Origin: CAVXHQ01 sp963789535
GTDB lineage: Bacteria; Pseudomonadota; Alphaproteobacteria; Rhodobacterales; Rhodobacteraceae
Direction: 5' to 3'
NCBI GenBank assembly: GCA_963789535.1
Contig: CAWBKU010000005.1
Span: forward strand, 186,001 to 250,000
DNA length: 64,000 bases
Under the pieces are notes generated by a model. It made no database searches. It saw nothing but the letters and a program-made list of their open reading frames with translations, and had not been told where the DNA came from. Numbering within the stretch: position 1 is the first letter of the stretch; each line of letters starts with the position of its first letter. The translations under genes and the position numbers were made by a program. Shown in pieces: positions 26,625 to 35,199 of the stretch.

Positions 26625-27560
26625 TTATTTGTCGGACTCGGTCAGGCCCTTGACGAACCAGCTCTGGAAAAAGATCACGATCATCACCGGCGGCAGGATC
26701 GCGATGAGGGCGAGCATGTTGGCCCGCCCGTATTCGGGCAGGTTCGTGCCCTCGAGGGTCTGGGTGATCTGCTTGATCCCGCGCACGAGGGTGAACATAT
26801 CCTCGTCCGTGGTTATCATCGTCGGCCACAGATACTGGTTCCAGCCGAACACGAACATGATGATGAACATCGCCGCGATCATCGTCTTGGACAGCGGCAC
26901 GAGGATGTCGATGAAGAACTTCACCGGCCCGGCCCCGTCGATCCGCGCCGCCTCGACCAGTTCCTCGGGGATCGAACGGAAATATTGGCGGAAGAAGAAC
27001 GTGGCCGTGGCCGACGCGATCAGCGGCACGATCAGGCCCTGATAGGTGTTGAGCATCCCCAGCCGCTGCACGATCTCGTAGGAGGGCAGGATCCGCACCT
27101 CGAGCGGCAGCAGGAGTGTGGTGAAGATGACCCAGAACGCCAGCGTGGCGAACCGCATGCGGAAATAGACGATCGCATAGGCGGCCATCATCCCCAGCAC
27201 GATCTTGCCGATGGCAAACCCGAACCCGAGGATCATCGAGTTCCACAGCATCTGCGTGCCGGTATTGGCGCCCGAAAACCCGTCCGCCTCGAACATCGCC
27301 TTCATGAAGTTGTCGTCGAGTTGCGTCCCGATGCTGAGGCCCGGGCCGTTGCGCATGTTCTGAAGGTCCGGAACGGAGGTCATCTGGAGGAGCATCAGCA
27401 CCGGCAGGATCATCAGCGCGGAGCCTGCGACGAGGATCGCGTGGTCCACCACGGTCGCCATCTTCAATCGGCGGCGGGGCGGTTTCGACCCTGTATCGGC
27501 CTGAACCACGGGACGGACCCCGGCCCGCGATCCGGCCATCTCGGCGGCTGCGTCAGTCAT
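26625..27560 (-). CDS. ugpE: UgpE-type ABC transporter permease
   Basis: A 311-residue MalG/UgpE-type permease with six membrane spans and the EAA loop EELVEAARIDGAGPVKFFIDI that couples to the ATPase. It has about 30 extra N-terminal polar residues before the first span. It lies between ugpA and ugpC with 9-10 base gaps. Confidence 0.87.
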   Translation of the reverse strand: MTDAAAEMAGSRAGVRPVVQADTGSKPPRRRLKMATVVDHAILVAGSALMILPVLMLLQMTSVPDLQNMRNGPGLSIGTQLDDNFMKAMFEADGFSGANTGTQMLWNSMILGFGFAIGKIVLGMMAAYAIVYFRMRFATLAFWVIFTTLLLPLEVRILPSYEIVQRLGMLNTYQGLIVPLIASATATFFFRQYFRSIPEELVEAARIDGAGPVKFFIDILVPLSKTMIAAMFIIMFVFGWNQYLWPTMITTDEDMFTLVRGIKQITQTLEGTNLPEYGRANMLALIAILPPVMIVIFFQSWFVKGLTESDK

Positions 27561-27570
27561 GGGTGCACCC

Positions 27571-28462
27571 TCATGTATAATGTATCCGTTTTTCGATCAG
27601 CCGGAACTGGAACACCGTCATCGCCAGCACCAGCACCATGAGCACCACCGACTGCGCCGACGAGCCGCCGAGATCGTTGCCGCGGAAGCCGTCGACATAG
27701 ACCTTGTAGACGAGCGTCATCGGGTTGTTGCTGGGCTCTCCCTTCACGATGGTGTCGACGATCCCGAAGGTGTCGAACAGCGAATAGGTGATGTTGGTGA
27801 TGAGCAGGAAGAAGCCGGTCGGTGCGAGCAGCGGGAACGTCACCTCCCAGAACCGGCCCACGCCGGAGGGGTTGTCGATCAGGGCCGCCTCGCGGACCGA
27901 GCGCGGGATGGATTGCAGGCCGGAGAGGAAGAAGATGAAGTTGACCGGTATCTGCTTCCACACCGAGACGATGACCATCGCGGAGGCGGTGTCGGAATAG
28001 TCGACGCCGAGCGTGAATTCCCACCCCAGCAGGGCAAAGAAATCGGTCAGCGGACCCCAGGTCTGGTTGAACAGGATCAGGCCCATGACGCCCGCGACGG
28101 GCGGTGCCACGGCATAGACCCACATCAGCAGCGTCCGGTAGGTCTTGGCGCCCTTGATGACCTTGTCGGCCTTGACCGCCAGCAAGAGCGCGATGCCGAG
28201 CGACAGGAACGTCACGAGGCCGGTGAACCAGACGGTGAACCAGGCGGCGCGGGCGTAGGAGGTGGAGTTCCACAGCGAGGTATAGTTCTGCCAGCCGACG
28301 AAGCGACTCGCTGAATCCGAACGGATCCTGGAGGTAGAACGACGAGGTCACGGCCTCCCAGGCGGGCCAGTAGAAGAACACCACGATGATCGCCAACTGC
28401 GGCAAGAGCAGCAGGAAGGGCAACCAGCGAGTGGTGAATCCGGCACGTTTCATCGGCGACAT
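27571..28462 (-). CDS. ugpA: UgpA-type ABC transporter permease, interrupted by one frameshift
   Basis: MalF/UgpA-type permease. The N-terminal 53 codons from ATG 28462 read to FGFSES. The frame then shifts at about 28303 (one extra or two missing bases in TCGCTTC) and continues as FVGWQNYTSLWNS to the stop at 27571. The second part holds the UgpA-like SVWKQIPVNFIFFLSGLQSI and the EAA loop REAALIDNPSGV. Corrected length, about 296 residues, matches E. coli UgpA. Confidence 0.85.
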
Positions 28463-28475
28463 TCTTCCGAACGAG

Positions 28476-28505
28476 GACCGGCGGCCACGCGCGCGGCCGC
28501 CGGTC
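28476..28505 (-). other. Hairpin between ugpB and ugpA
   Basis: GACCGGCGGCC (28476-28486) pairs perfectly with GGCCGCCGGTC (28495-28505), loop of eight, no U tract. It sits between the binding-protein gene and the permease genes, where such stems commonly raise binding-protein expression by protecting the upstream mRNA or terminating part of the transcripts. Confidence 0.65.
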
Positions 28506-28522
28506 GTGTCGAAGCGGGTTTC

Positions 28523-29824
28523 TTACCCTTGCGTCTGGGCAAAACGCGCCAGCAGGTCGTTGGCCTCGGCCTCGATGATCGCAAAGCTCTCGTCGACGGT
28601 CGACTCGCCGGTCAGGATGCGGCCGTATTCGCGGTTCATCACATCGCGGATCTGCACATAGAAGCCCATGCGATACCCGCGCGTGTTCTCGCCCGAGGCG
28701 AGCGAGAGTTGCTCGATCCCGATCTCGGCGGCGGGCGCCTCGTCATAATATCCGTCCGCCGTGGCCATCTCGTAGGCGGCCGTGGTGATCGGCACATAAC
28801 CGGTCTCGCGGTGCCACTGATACTGGATCTCGGGTGAGGTCAGGAACTCGAAGAAGGCCGCCGTTGCCGCATTCTCCTCGTCGGACTTGCCCGACATCGC
28901 GAACAGGGCCGCACCGCCGATGAAGGTCTGCGTCGGCTCGGTGGTGATCGCCTCCCAATAGGGCAGGTAGGTGGCCGAGAACTCGAACGGGAGATCGAGT
29001 TGGCTGAGGCCGCCGAACGAGCCCGAGGAGCCGAGCCAGATCGCCACTTCGCCATTCTCGAACGGCGTCTGGTTGTCGCCCCAGGCGGCGCCGTACCAGG
29101 CGTAATACCCCTCGTCGAGCCACTCCTTGACCTTGGACCAGTGCATCTTGATCTCGGGCGTGTTGATCAGGATCTGGGTGTCGGTGCCGTCATAGCCGTT
29201 GTCGTTCGTGGCGAACGGCAGGTTGTGGCGCGAAAAGAAGTTCTCGGTGAAGATCCAGGGGCTGTGCGACTGCGACAGCGGGATGTAGCCGGCCTCGACC
29301 AGTGCGGGCGCCGTCACCGTCTCGAACTCTTCCCAGGTGACGGGCGGGGTCACGCCCGCCTCGGACAGGGCGGTCTCGTTGTAATACATGATCGGCGAGG
29401 AGGAGTTGAACGGCATCCCGATCATCTTGCCGTCGCTGTCGGCGTAGAAGTAGCGGACGCCAGAGATATAGTCCTCGATGTCGAAGGCATAGCCGTTGTC
29501 GGTCAGCAGGTCCTGAACCGGGATCGTCGCACCGGCGGCGCCGATGACGGTCGCGGCACCGGCATCGAACACCTGCACGATGTTGGGCTGCTCACCGGCG
29601 CGGAATGCCGCGATTGCGGCGGTCAGCGTTTCTTCGTAGGTGCCCTTGAACACCGGCGTGATGACGTAGTCGGACTGGCTCTCGTTGAAGGCGGTCGCGA
29701 TGTTGTTCACCGAGTCGCCGAGCGCGCCGCCCATGCCGTGCCACCAGGTGATTTCGGTCTGGGCCACAGCGCCGCTGGCCATCAGGCCGAGGGCTGCCGC
29801 CGTTACGATTGAAAGTCGCGTCAT
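28523..29824 (-). CDS. ugpB: UgpB-type periplasmic substrate-binding protein
   Basis: A 433-residue extracellular solute-binding protein with a Sec signal peptide (MTRLSIVTAAALGLMASGAVAQ, split about residue 21), then ITWWHGMGGALGDSVN, typical of UgpB. It is the first gene of ugpBAEC. UgpB binds sn-glycerol-3-phosphate or glycerophosphocholine; the family relation is strong but the ligand here is inferred. GGAGCGAG precedes the ATG. Confidence 0.87.
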   Translation of the reverse strand: MTRLSIVTAAALGLMASGAVAQTEITWWHGMGGALGDSVNNIATAFNESQSDYVITPVFKGTYEETLTAAIAAFRAGEQPNIVQVFDAGAATVIGAAGATIPVQDLLTDNGYAFDIEDYISGVRYFYADSDGKMIGMPFNSSSPIMYYNETALSEAGVTPPVTWEEFETVTAPALVEAGYIPLSQSHSPWIFTENFFSRHNLPFATNDNGYDGTDTQILINTPEIKMHWSKVKEWLDEGYYAWYGAAWGDNQTPFENGEVAIWLGSSGSFGGLSQLDLPFEFSATYLPYWEAITTEPTQTFIGGAALFAMSGKSDEENAATAAFFEFLTSPEIQYQWHRETGYVPITTAAYEMATADGYYDEAPAAEIGIEQLSLASGENTRGYRMGFYVQIRDVMNREYGRILTGESTVDESFAIIEAEANDLLARFAQTQG

Positions 29825-30011
29825 ATCTCGCTCCGCATTCTGGGATGCCCCCTGTGGGCAATCCGGTTTGACGCCGCAGACCCGTCCGGATCGACGCCGC
29901 CGCTTTTTCGGGCTCCGACAGGATCCCCCCTTGTCGTCACGACCGGATTACGCTGCGGCTTCTTGGGTGCCGCCGGCAGCCGGTGTGAACAGGGGCCAGC
30001 TACCCCCGCTG

Positions 30012-30065
30012 TGTGACGCTACGATGAAACGTCGTCGCTGTCACATAAACTCTCGGCCTGTCACA
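30012..30065. promoter_or_regulatory. TGTGAC/GTCACA half-sites in the ugpB upstream region
   Basis: The 236-base spacer between ugpB and the next gene has TGTGAC at 30012-30017 and GTCACA at 30040-30045 and 30060-30065. The last overlaps the stop codon of the neighbouring gene. They resemble PhoB half-sites (CTGTCAC), but the 20-base period does not fit the usual 11, so the regulator is uncertain. Nothing else was recognised in this spacer. Confidence 0.25.
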
Positions 30066-31077
30066 GGGTCTGCACACCGCCCCCGCGGATGCTGGCATCG
30101 GCGGCAAGGCATATCCGCAGGGACATGAGCGCGTCGTTCTGGTGGCGCGCCAGGTCGTGATCCCCGGCGATCGCGCGCAACATCCAGTCGGCCTGCGCAT
30201 CGCAGAGCGCCTGGTGGCCGGGGTCGAGGTCGGTGGCGATGCGCCGGTCGCCGTCCGGGGTATGCACCAGAAGGCCGCCGACCCCGGTGTGCCCGTCGAT
30301 ATCCGCCGATCCGACGCTCGGCGCGTCGACGATCGACACCGACCCGCCGGGGCTGACGACGTCTTTCACGAAGAACGCCGTTTCGGACATCATCGGCCCC
30401 CACCCCGCCTCGTACCAGCCGACCGAGCCGTCGGCGAAGACCACCTGAAGCTGGCCGTAGTTGTACATTCCCTCCGGTATCTCGGCCGACAGGCGCAAGC
30501 CCATGCCCTGCACCCGGACGGGGGCCGCGTCGGTGATCTGGCACATCACGTCGACATAGTGCACGCCGCAGTCGACGAGCGGCGAGGTCGACTGCATCAG
30601 CCGCTTGTGCACCTCCCATTCCGCCCCGCTCGACTGCTGGTTCAGGTTCATGCGAAAGACATAGGGCCCGCCCAGCGCGCGGGCCTCGGCGATCAGGCGT
30701 TGCCACGCCGGATGATGCCGCAGGATATAGCCGACGCCGAGCTTGCGCCCGGTCCGCCGCGCCGCCTCGACCATCGCCCCGGCCTCGGCCGCCGTGGGGG
30801 CCAGCGGCTTTTCGGTGAACACATCCGCCCCCGCCTCCAGCGCGGCGATGGCAAAGGCGGCGTGGGTCTCGGCATGGGTGGCGATCACCACGAGGTCGGG
30901 AGAGGTCGCCATACCTGCCTCGAGGCTGCCGAACTGCGGATAGGCCATGAGGGCATCGGCAAGCGCGCGGCCCGAGCGGTTCACCAGCCCGACGATCTGC
31001 GCGTCCGCTGCGGCGTGATAGGCCAGCGCATGACTTTGCCCCATGTTGCCGACGCCGACGATCAGAACCCGGATCAC
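30061..31077 (-). CDS. Gfo/Idh/MocA-family oxidoreductase (third of three)
   Basis: A 338-residue NAD(P)-dependent sugar oxidoreductase. The Rossmann motif is VLIVGVGNMGQSHA, and EKPLAPTAAE carries the family's catalytic-region Glu-Lys-Pro. A C-terminal alpha/beta domain follows (HKRLMQSTSPLVDCGVHYVDV). The GTG start at 31077 overlaps the previous stop (GTGA). It is the last gene of the sugar operon. The substrate is not predictable; cyclitols, keto-sugars or glycosides fit the company. Confidence 0.8.
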   Translation of the reverse strand: MIRVLIVGVGNMGQSHALAYHAAADAQIVGLVNRSGRALADALMAYPQFGSLEAGMATSPDLVVIATHAETHAAFAIAALEAGADVFTEKPLAPTAAEAGAMVEAARRTGRKLGVGYILRHHPAWQRLIAEARALGGPYVFRMNLNQQSSGAEWEVHKRLMQSTSPLVDCGVHYVDVMCQITDAAPVRVQGMGLRLSAEIPEGMYNYGQLQVVFADGSVGWYEAGWGPMMSETAFFVKDVVSPGGSVSIVDAPSVGSADIDGHTGVGGLLVHTPDGDRRIATDLDPGHQALCDAQADWMLRAIAGDHDLARHQNDALMSLRICLAADASIRGGGVQTL

Positions 31078-32195
31078 GTTTGTCCCTCGAGCCGCCGCAC
31101 GTCGCCGATCCGCACCGGCGCCCCGGTCGTTCGCGACCGGATCGCGGCAAAGGTCAGGGCGAGGCTGGCGAGGTTGCCCGCCGCGCCATTCTCCGGCTCG
31201 GTCCCGTCCTCGATCGCGCACAAGAGCGCGCCCATCGCGCCGCGAAAGCCGTCGTTGAACCATGTCCCGGTCAGGGCGGGCCGTGCCGCGCCCGCCGCCG
31301 TGGTCAGCGTCACGACCTGCGCGCCGAGGTTCGGCCCCTCGCTCGACAGGCTCCCCGCCGTGCCCGTCACCTGCGTCGTATCCCGCGCGCCGTGCCGTGC
31401 CGCCCCGTCGAAGATCAGCGCCGCCTGCCCGCCGTCGAACCCGACCAGCGCCTGCCCGATCAGCGGCACCTCCGCCACCTGACCGCGCGCGCGCGTCGCA
31501 TCGGCAAAGACCCATTGCGCGCGGTCGCCGATGAGGCTCGCCACGAAATCGAACCAGTGGACGCCGAAGTCATAGAGGATGAGGTCGGCGATCCACCCGT
31601 ATTCCGTGCCCGCGACCCAGCCGTGGTCCCAGTGCACCTGCGCCGCAATCCCCGTCACCTCGCCCAGATGCCCGGCCCGGACCGCGCCCCGCATCCACGC
31701 CATGTGCGGCGCCCAGCGGCCGTTCTGGTTCACCGCGAGGGTCACGCCCCGCGCGCGGGCCAGCGCCACCAGCGCTGCCCCCTCGTCGAGGTCGGTCACG
31801 AAGGGCTTCTGGCTCAGCACGTGCTTGCCCGCCTCGAGGGCGGCGCGGATCAGCGGCACCCGCTCGGCGGGATGCGGGGTAATGTCCACGACGTCGATCG
31901 AGGGGTCGGCCAGCAGGTCGGCGGCGTCCGACATGATGCGGGCGTCGGGGAAGTATTCGTCGCGCCGCGCCTCGGCCCGCGACAGCGTGCGGTTGCAGAT
32001 CGCCGCCACCTCCCATCCCGCCGCGCGATAGGCGTCCAGATGGCTCGCCGCGATGCCACCCGCGCCGATCAGGCCGATGCGGGGGCGCCAGGAACGGGGG
32101 GCGGGCGGCAGATAGTCGATATCGGGCGCCGCGACCTCGGCGACCGCCATGCCGCGCAAGGCAAAGGTGTCGGTATCGGGCATCGCCTCGGTCAT
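31074..32195 (-). CDS. Gfo/Idh/MocA-family oxidoreductase (second of three)
   Basis: A 373-residue protein with an N-terminal extension of about 38 residues before the Rossmann motif IGLIGAGGIAASHL, then QKPFVTDLDEG (Lys-Pro motif). The C-terminal domain starts near WDHGWVAGTEYGW. Clearly paralogous to its neighbours but divergent, so it probably catalyses a different step. The start overlaps the upstream gene's stop (ATGA). Confidence 0.8.
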   Translation of the reverse strand: MTEAMPDTDTFALRGMAVAEVAAPDIDYLPPAPRSWRPRIGLIGAGGIAASHLDAYRAAGWEVAAICNRTLSRAEARRDEYFPDARIMSDAADLLADPSIDVVDITPHPAERVPLIRAALEAGKHVLSQKPFVTDLDEGAALVALARARGVTLAVNQNGRWAPHMAWMRGAVRAGHLGEVTGIAAQVHWDHGWVAGTEYGWIADLILYDFGVHWFDFVASLIGDRAQWVFADATRARGQVAEVPLIGQALVGFDGGQAALIFDGAARHGARDTTQVTGTAGSLSSEGPNLGAQVVTLTTAAGAARPALTGTWFNDGFRGAMGALLCAIEDGTEPENGAAGNLASLALTFAAIRSRTTGAPVRIGDVRRLEGQT

Positions 32196-33259
32196 GGCAG
32201 CAACTCCAGCGTCCGCTTTTGCGCCGCCGAGGCCGCCGCCGTATCGACGATGCGCTGTGCGGTCAGGCAGAGCGCGGGGTCGAGCGGGCCGCCGACCGCC
32301 TCGCCGCGCGCCAGACAGCCCAGCACATACTCGATCCCGTTGCGCGCGCCCTCGGGCAGCGGATCGACCGCGACGGGCGTCGGGCGCGGCTCTGCGCGGG
32401 TCTGCACCGTCACGTGGTCGGCGTAATCGGGACTGGCGATGGTGCCGTCCGATCCGACGAAGGTGAACCCGCAGGTCGGCTGCGGCTGGATCGTCCAGGG
32501 ATCGGTGAAGGTGCCCCAGCGCGTCTCCATCCGGCTGAGGCCCGACGCGTAGCGCAGGACCGTCACCGAATGCTGGTCGACCTCGATGCCCGGGGTCTCG
32601 TCGATCACGCTCGTCACCTCGACCGGCGCCTCACCGCCGCGATACCAGGTGCCCAGCGTCGCGCCATAGCCGAGGTAGTCCAGCAGACTGCCGCCACCGC
32701 TGGCCCTGCGATACCACCAGCTTTCCGGTTTCTGCCGCTCCACCTCCTCCGGCGTCACCTCGACCTTGTCGGCCAGATGCCAGAGGGGTCCGCGGTTCCC
32801 GTCGTAGAAATGCACCTCGCGCAGCGTGCCGATCACGCCCTCGTCGATCAGGCGCTTGGCGGTCCGGTGGCTCTCGACCCAGGCGAGGGGCCAGTTGATG
32901 GCGAGCGTCCGGCCCGCCCGCTCCATCGCCGCGATCATCCGGCGGGCGTCGGCAGCACTCGACGCAAAGGGCTTTTCCACGAAGACATGCAGACCCGCCG
33001 CCGCCAGCCGTTCGGTCATCGCGGCATGATCGGCGGTGGCGCAGCACAGGATGGCAAGGTCGGCGCCGACGCCGAGGCAGGCGTCGAGATCGGTGAACAG
33101 CCGGTCGGCGGGCACCGCGAAGGTCGCCGCAGCCCCGGCCATGCGCGAAGGCTCCGGATCGTAGAGGCCCGCGATCTCGGCGTCCGGATGGGCGTGCACC
33201 ATCCGCAGGAGGTCGCCCATGTGCATGTGATCGAAACTAATTCCTACGACGCGAAACAT
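32192..33259 (-). CDS. Gfo/Idh/MocA-family oxidoreductase (first of three)
   Basis: A 355-residue oxidoreductase with a less canonical N-terminus (VVGISFDHMHMGDLL), the EKPFASSAADARRM motif, and a C-terminal domain with WWYRRASGGGSLLDYLGYG, which carries the typical Gly-rich stretch. It follows the transporter permease after 12 bases. The three family members in a row suggest stepwise oxidation and reduction of one imported sugar. Confidence 0.8.
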   Translation of the reverse strand: MFRVVGISFDHMHMGDLLRMVHAHPDAEIAGLYDPEPSRMAGAAATFAVPADRLFTDLDACLGVGADLAILCCATADHAAMTERLAAAGLHVFVEKPFASSAADARRMIAAMERAGRTLAINWPLAWVESHRTAKRLIDEGVIGTLREVHFYDGNRGPLWHLADKVEVTPEEVERQKPESWWYRRASGGGSLLDYLGYGATLGTWYRGGEAPVEVTSVIDETPGIEVDQHSVTVLRYASGLSRMETRWGTFTDPWTIQPQPTCGFTFVGSDGTIASPDYADHVTVQTRAEPRPTPVAVDPLPEGARNGIEYVLGCLARGEAVGGPLDPALCLTAQRIVDTAAASAAQKRTLELLP

Positions 33260-33271
33260 CCCCGCCCCTCC

Positions 33272-34252
33272 CTAATTCTGGTCCGTCAGCCGCATGTAGA
33301 TCGTCGTCACCGCCAGGATGATGAGGCCGAAGAGGATCAGCCGCGCCCCCTCGGGCATCTTCATCAGCGTCAGCAGCGTGCCGAGGACCGTGAGGATGAG
33401 CGCGCCGAGGATCGTGCCGGCATAACCGCCGCGCCCGCCGAAGATCGAGGTGCCGCCGATGACGGCGGCGGCGACCGAGGGCAGCAGGAGCGGGTTGACG
33501 AGGCTGAGCGACGGCGCCTTGATGAGGCCGACATAGAGAAGGCCGGTGACGCCCGCGATCAGGCCCGACAGCGCATAGAGCGCGAGCAGCACCTGCCAAG
33601 AGCGCACGCCCGAGATCCGCGTCGCGCGGTCGTTCGAGCCGAGCGCATAGAGGAGCCGCCCGAACCCGGTGCGCCGCTGCGCCCAGATCACCAGTGCCGC
33701 AAACGGCACGAACAGCAGCAGCGCATTCGGCCACCCCGCCGTCCGCCCGGTGCCGAGCCAGGCGAGGCCGTCGGGCACCACCGATCCGGTGGCGATGACG
33801 AACCGCTGATAGACCTGAAGGCAGCCGGTCCCGACGAGGCCGGTCCCGAGCGTCATGATGAGCGGGTGCACGCCCGCGAACGCCACGCCGACGCCGTTCA
33901 CGAGGCCCATGAGGATCGGGGGCACGAGGCCGATACAGATCGCCAGCGGCACGCCCATCACCGGCACCTGCGTCGCCATCACGAAGGCCGCGATGGTCGC
34001 TGCCACCGCCGCCGAAAGGTCGATCCCGCCGGTCAGCATCGTCAGCGTCTGGCACGCCGCCAGCATCGCGAGTGGGATTGCGAACTTCACCATGTTGGCC
34101 AGCCACCGTTGGTTCACGATGCCGGGCGTCATGTATTCGAGGACGGCGAGCAGCGTCAGCAGCAGCACGACCAGCGGGACAAGCGGATAATCCCCCAGAA
34201 ACCGCAGGATGCGCCGACCTATCGGATCGTCTTGCGTGACCGCATCGCTCAT
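33272..34252 (-). CDS. Ribose-type ABC transporter permease (second)
   Basis: A 326-residue RbsC-like permease with multiple hydrophobic spans. Family motifs include MLTGGIDLSAAVAA and the EAA-like loop LLYALGSNDRATRISGV. The start at 34252 overlaps the stop of the first permease gene, so the two probably form a heterodimer. It imports a sugar or cyclitol with the ATPase and binding protein upstream. Confidence 0.88.
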   Translation of the reverse strand: MSDAVTQDDPIGRRILRFLGDYPLVPLVVLLLTLLAVLEYMTPGIVNQRWLANMVKFAIPLAMLAACQTLTMLTGGIDLSAAVAATIAAFVMATQVPVMGVPLAICIGLVPPILMGLVNGVGVAFAGVHPLIMTLGTGLVGTGCLQVYQRFVIATGSVVPDGLAWLGTGRTAGWPNALLLFVPFAALVIWAQRRTGFGRLLYALGSNDRATRISGVRSWQVLLALYALSGLIAGVTGLLYVGLIKAPSLSLVNPLLLPSVAAAVIGGTSIFGGRGGYAGTILGALILTVLGTLLTLMKMPEGARLILFGLIILAVTTIYMRLTDQN

Positions 34253-35199
34253 GTCCGCTTCCCCCTCAATGCGATCACGCCGCCCAGCATCACCACCGCC
34301 ACCATGATGAGACCCTCGACGATTGTCGCCACGTTCGGGTCGACCGACAGCAGCGTCAGGTCGAGGCGCACCAGCCGCAGGATGAACACCGCAAGGATCG
34401 GCCCCAGCAACCCGCCCTTGCCGCCGCCCAGCACCACGCCACCGAGGACGACCGCCGCGACGCTCGCCATCAGGTAGGGGCCCGGCGTCGGCTCGCCGTT
34501 GCCGGTCGCGAGGGTGAGCGCGAGGCCGCCCATCGCGGCGAAGAGGCCGCAGATCGCATAGGCCAGGATCCGGGTCGCCGCGATGTTCACGCCCGACCGA
34601 TAGGCAGCAAGCTCGTGACTGCCCATCGCATAGATCGCGAGACCCGGTTTCGAGCGTTTCAGCGGCACCCAGACGAGGGCCACCGCGACCGCCAGCACGA
34701 CGAAGGCGCGCGGCAGCCAGTCCACGACGAAGGGCCCGACGAGCATGGCGCGCAACCACGCCGCCGACGATCCGCCCGGCGCGTTGAGGATCAACAGCGC
34801 CGTCCCCTCCCAGACGAAGAGCATCCCCAGTGTCACCACGATGTCGGGCACCCGGCTGAACACGATCAGCGCGCCGTTGATCGCGCCCATGCCGATGCCG
34901 ACGCAGAGGACAAGGCCCACCACCGGCAACGCCATGCTGGGCGCCGCCCCGTCCATCAGGACCGCCGCCGTCACGCCCGCGACCGCCATCATCGAGGCGA
35001 CCGACAGGTCGATGCCGCCGCCGATCACCACGACCGCCATCGCCGCCGTGGCGAAGGCGAACGGCAGCGTCGCGCGTGCGAGGCTGTCGAGGCCCGAGAC
35101 GCCGAACTGCGGCTGGATGACCTTGGTGAAGGCGAGCAGGAGCACGAGGCCGACGAAGAGCGCCGCGACCCAGCCGTGACGGGAGAGCGCGCGGCCCAT
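34249..35199 (-). CDS. Ribose-type ABC transporter permease (first)
   Basis: A 316-residue RbsC-like permease. It shows VIGGGIDLSVASMMAVAG and the cytoplasmic loop IYAMGSHELAAYRSGVN. The start overlaps the ATPase stop. Two different permease genes are present instead of the single homodimeric RbsC. Confidence 0.88.
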   Translation of the reverse strand: MGRALSRHGWVAALFVGLVLLLAFTKVIQPQFGVSGLDSLARATLPFAFATAAMAVVVIGGGIDLSVASMMAVAGVTAAVLMDGAAPSMALPVVGLVLCVGIGMGAINGALIVFSRVPDIVVTLGMLFVWEGTALLILNAPGGSSAAWLRAMLVGPFVVDWLPRAFVVLAVAVALVWVPLKRSKPGLAIYAMGSHELAAYRSGVNIAATRILAYAICGLFAAMGGLALTLATGNGEPTPGPYLMASVAAVVLGGVVLGGGKGGLLGPILAVFILRLVRLDLTLLSVDPNVATIVEGLIMVAVVMLGGVIALRGKRT

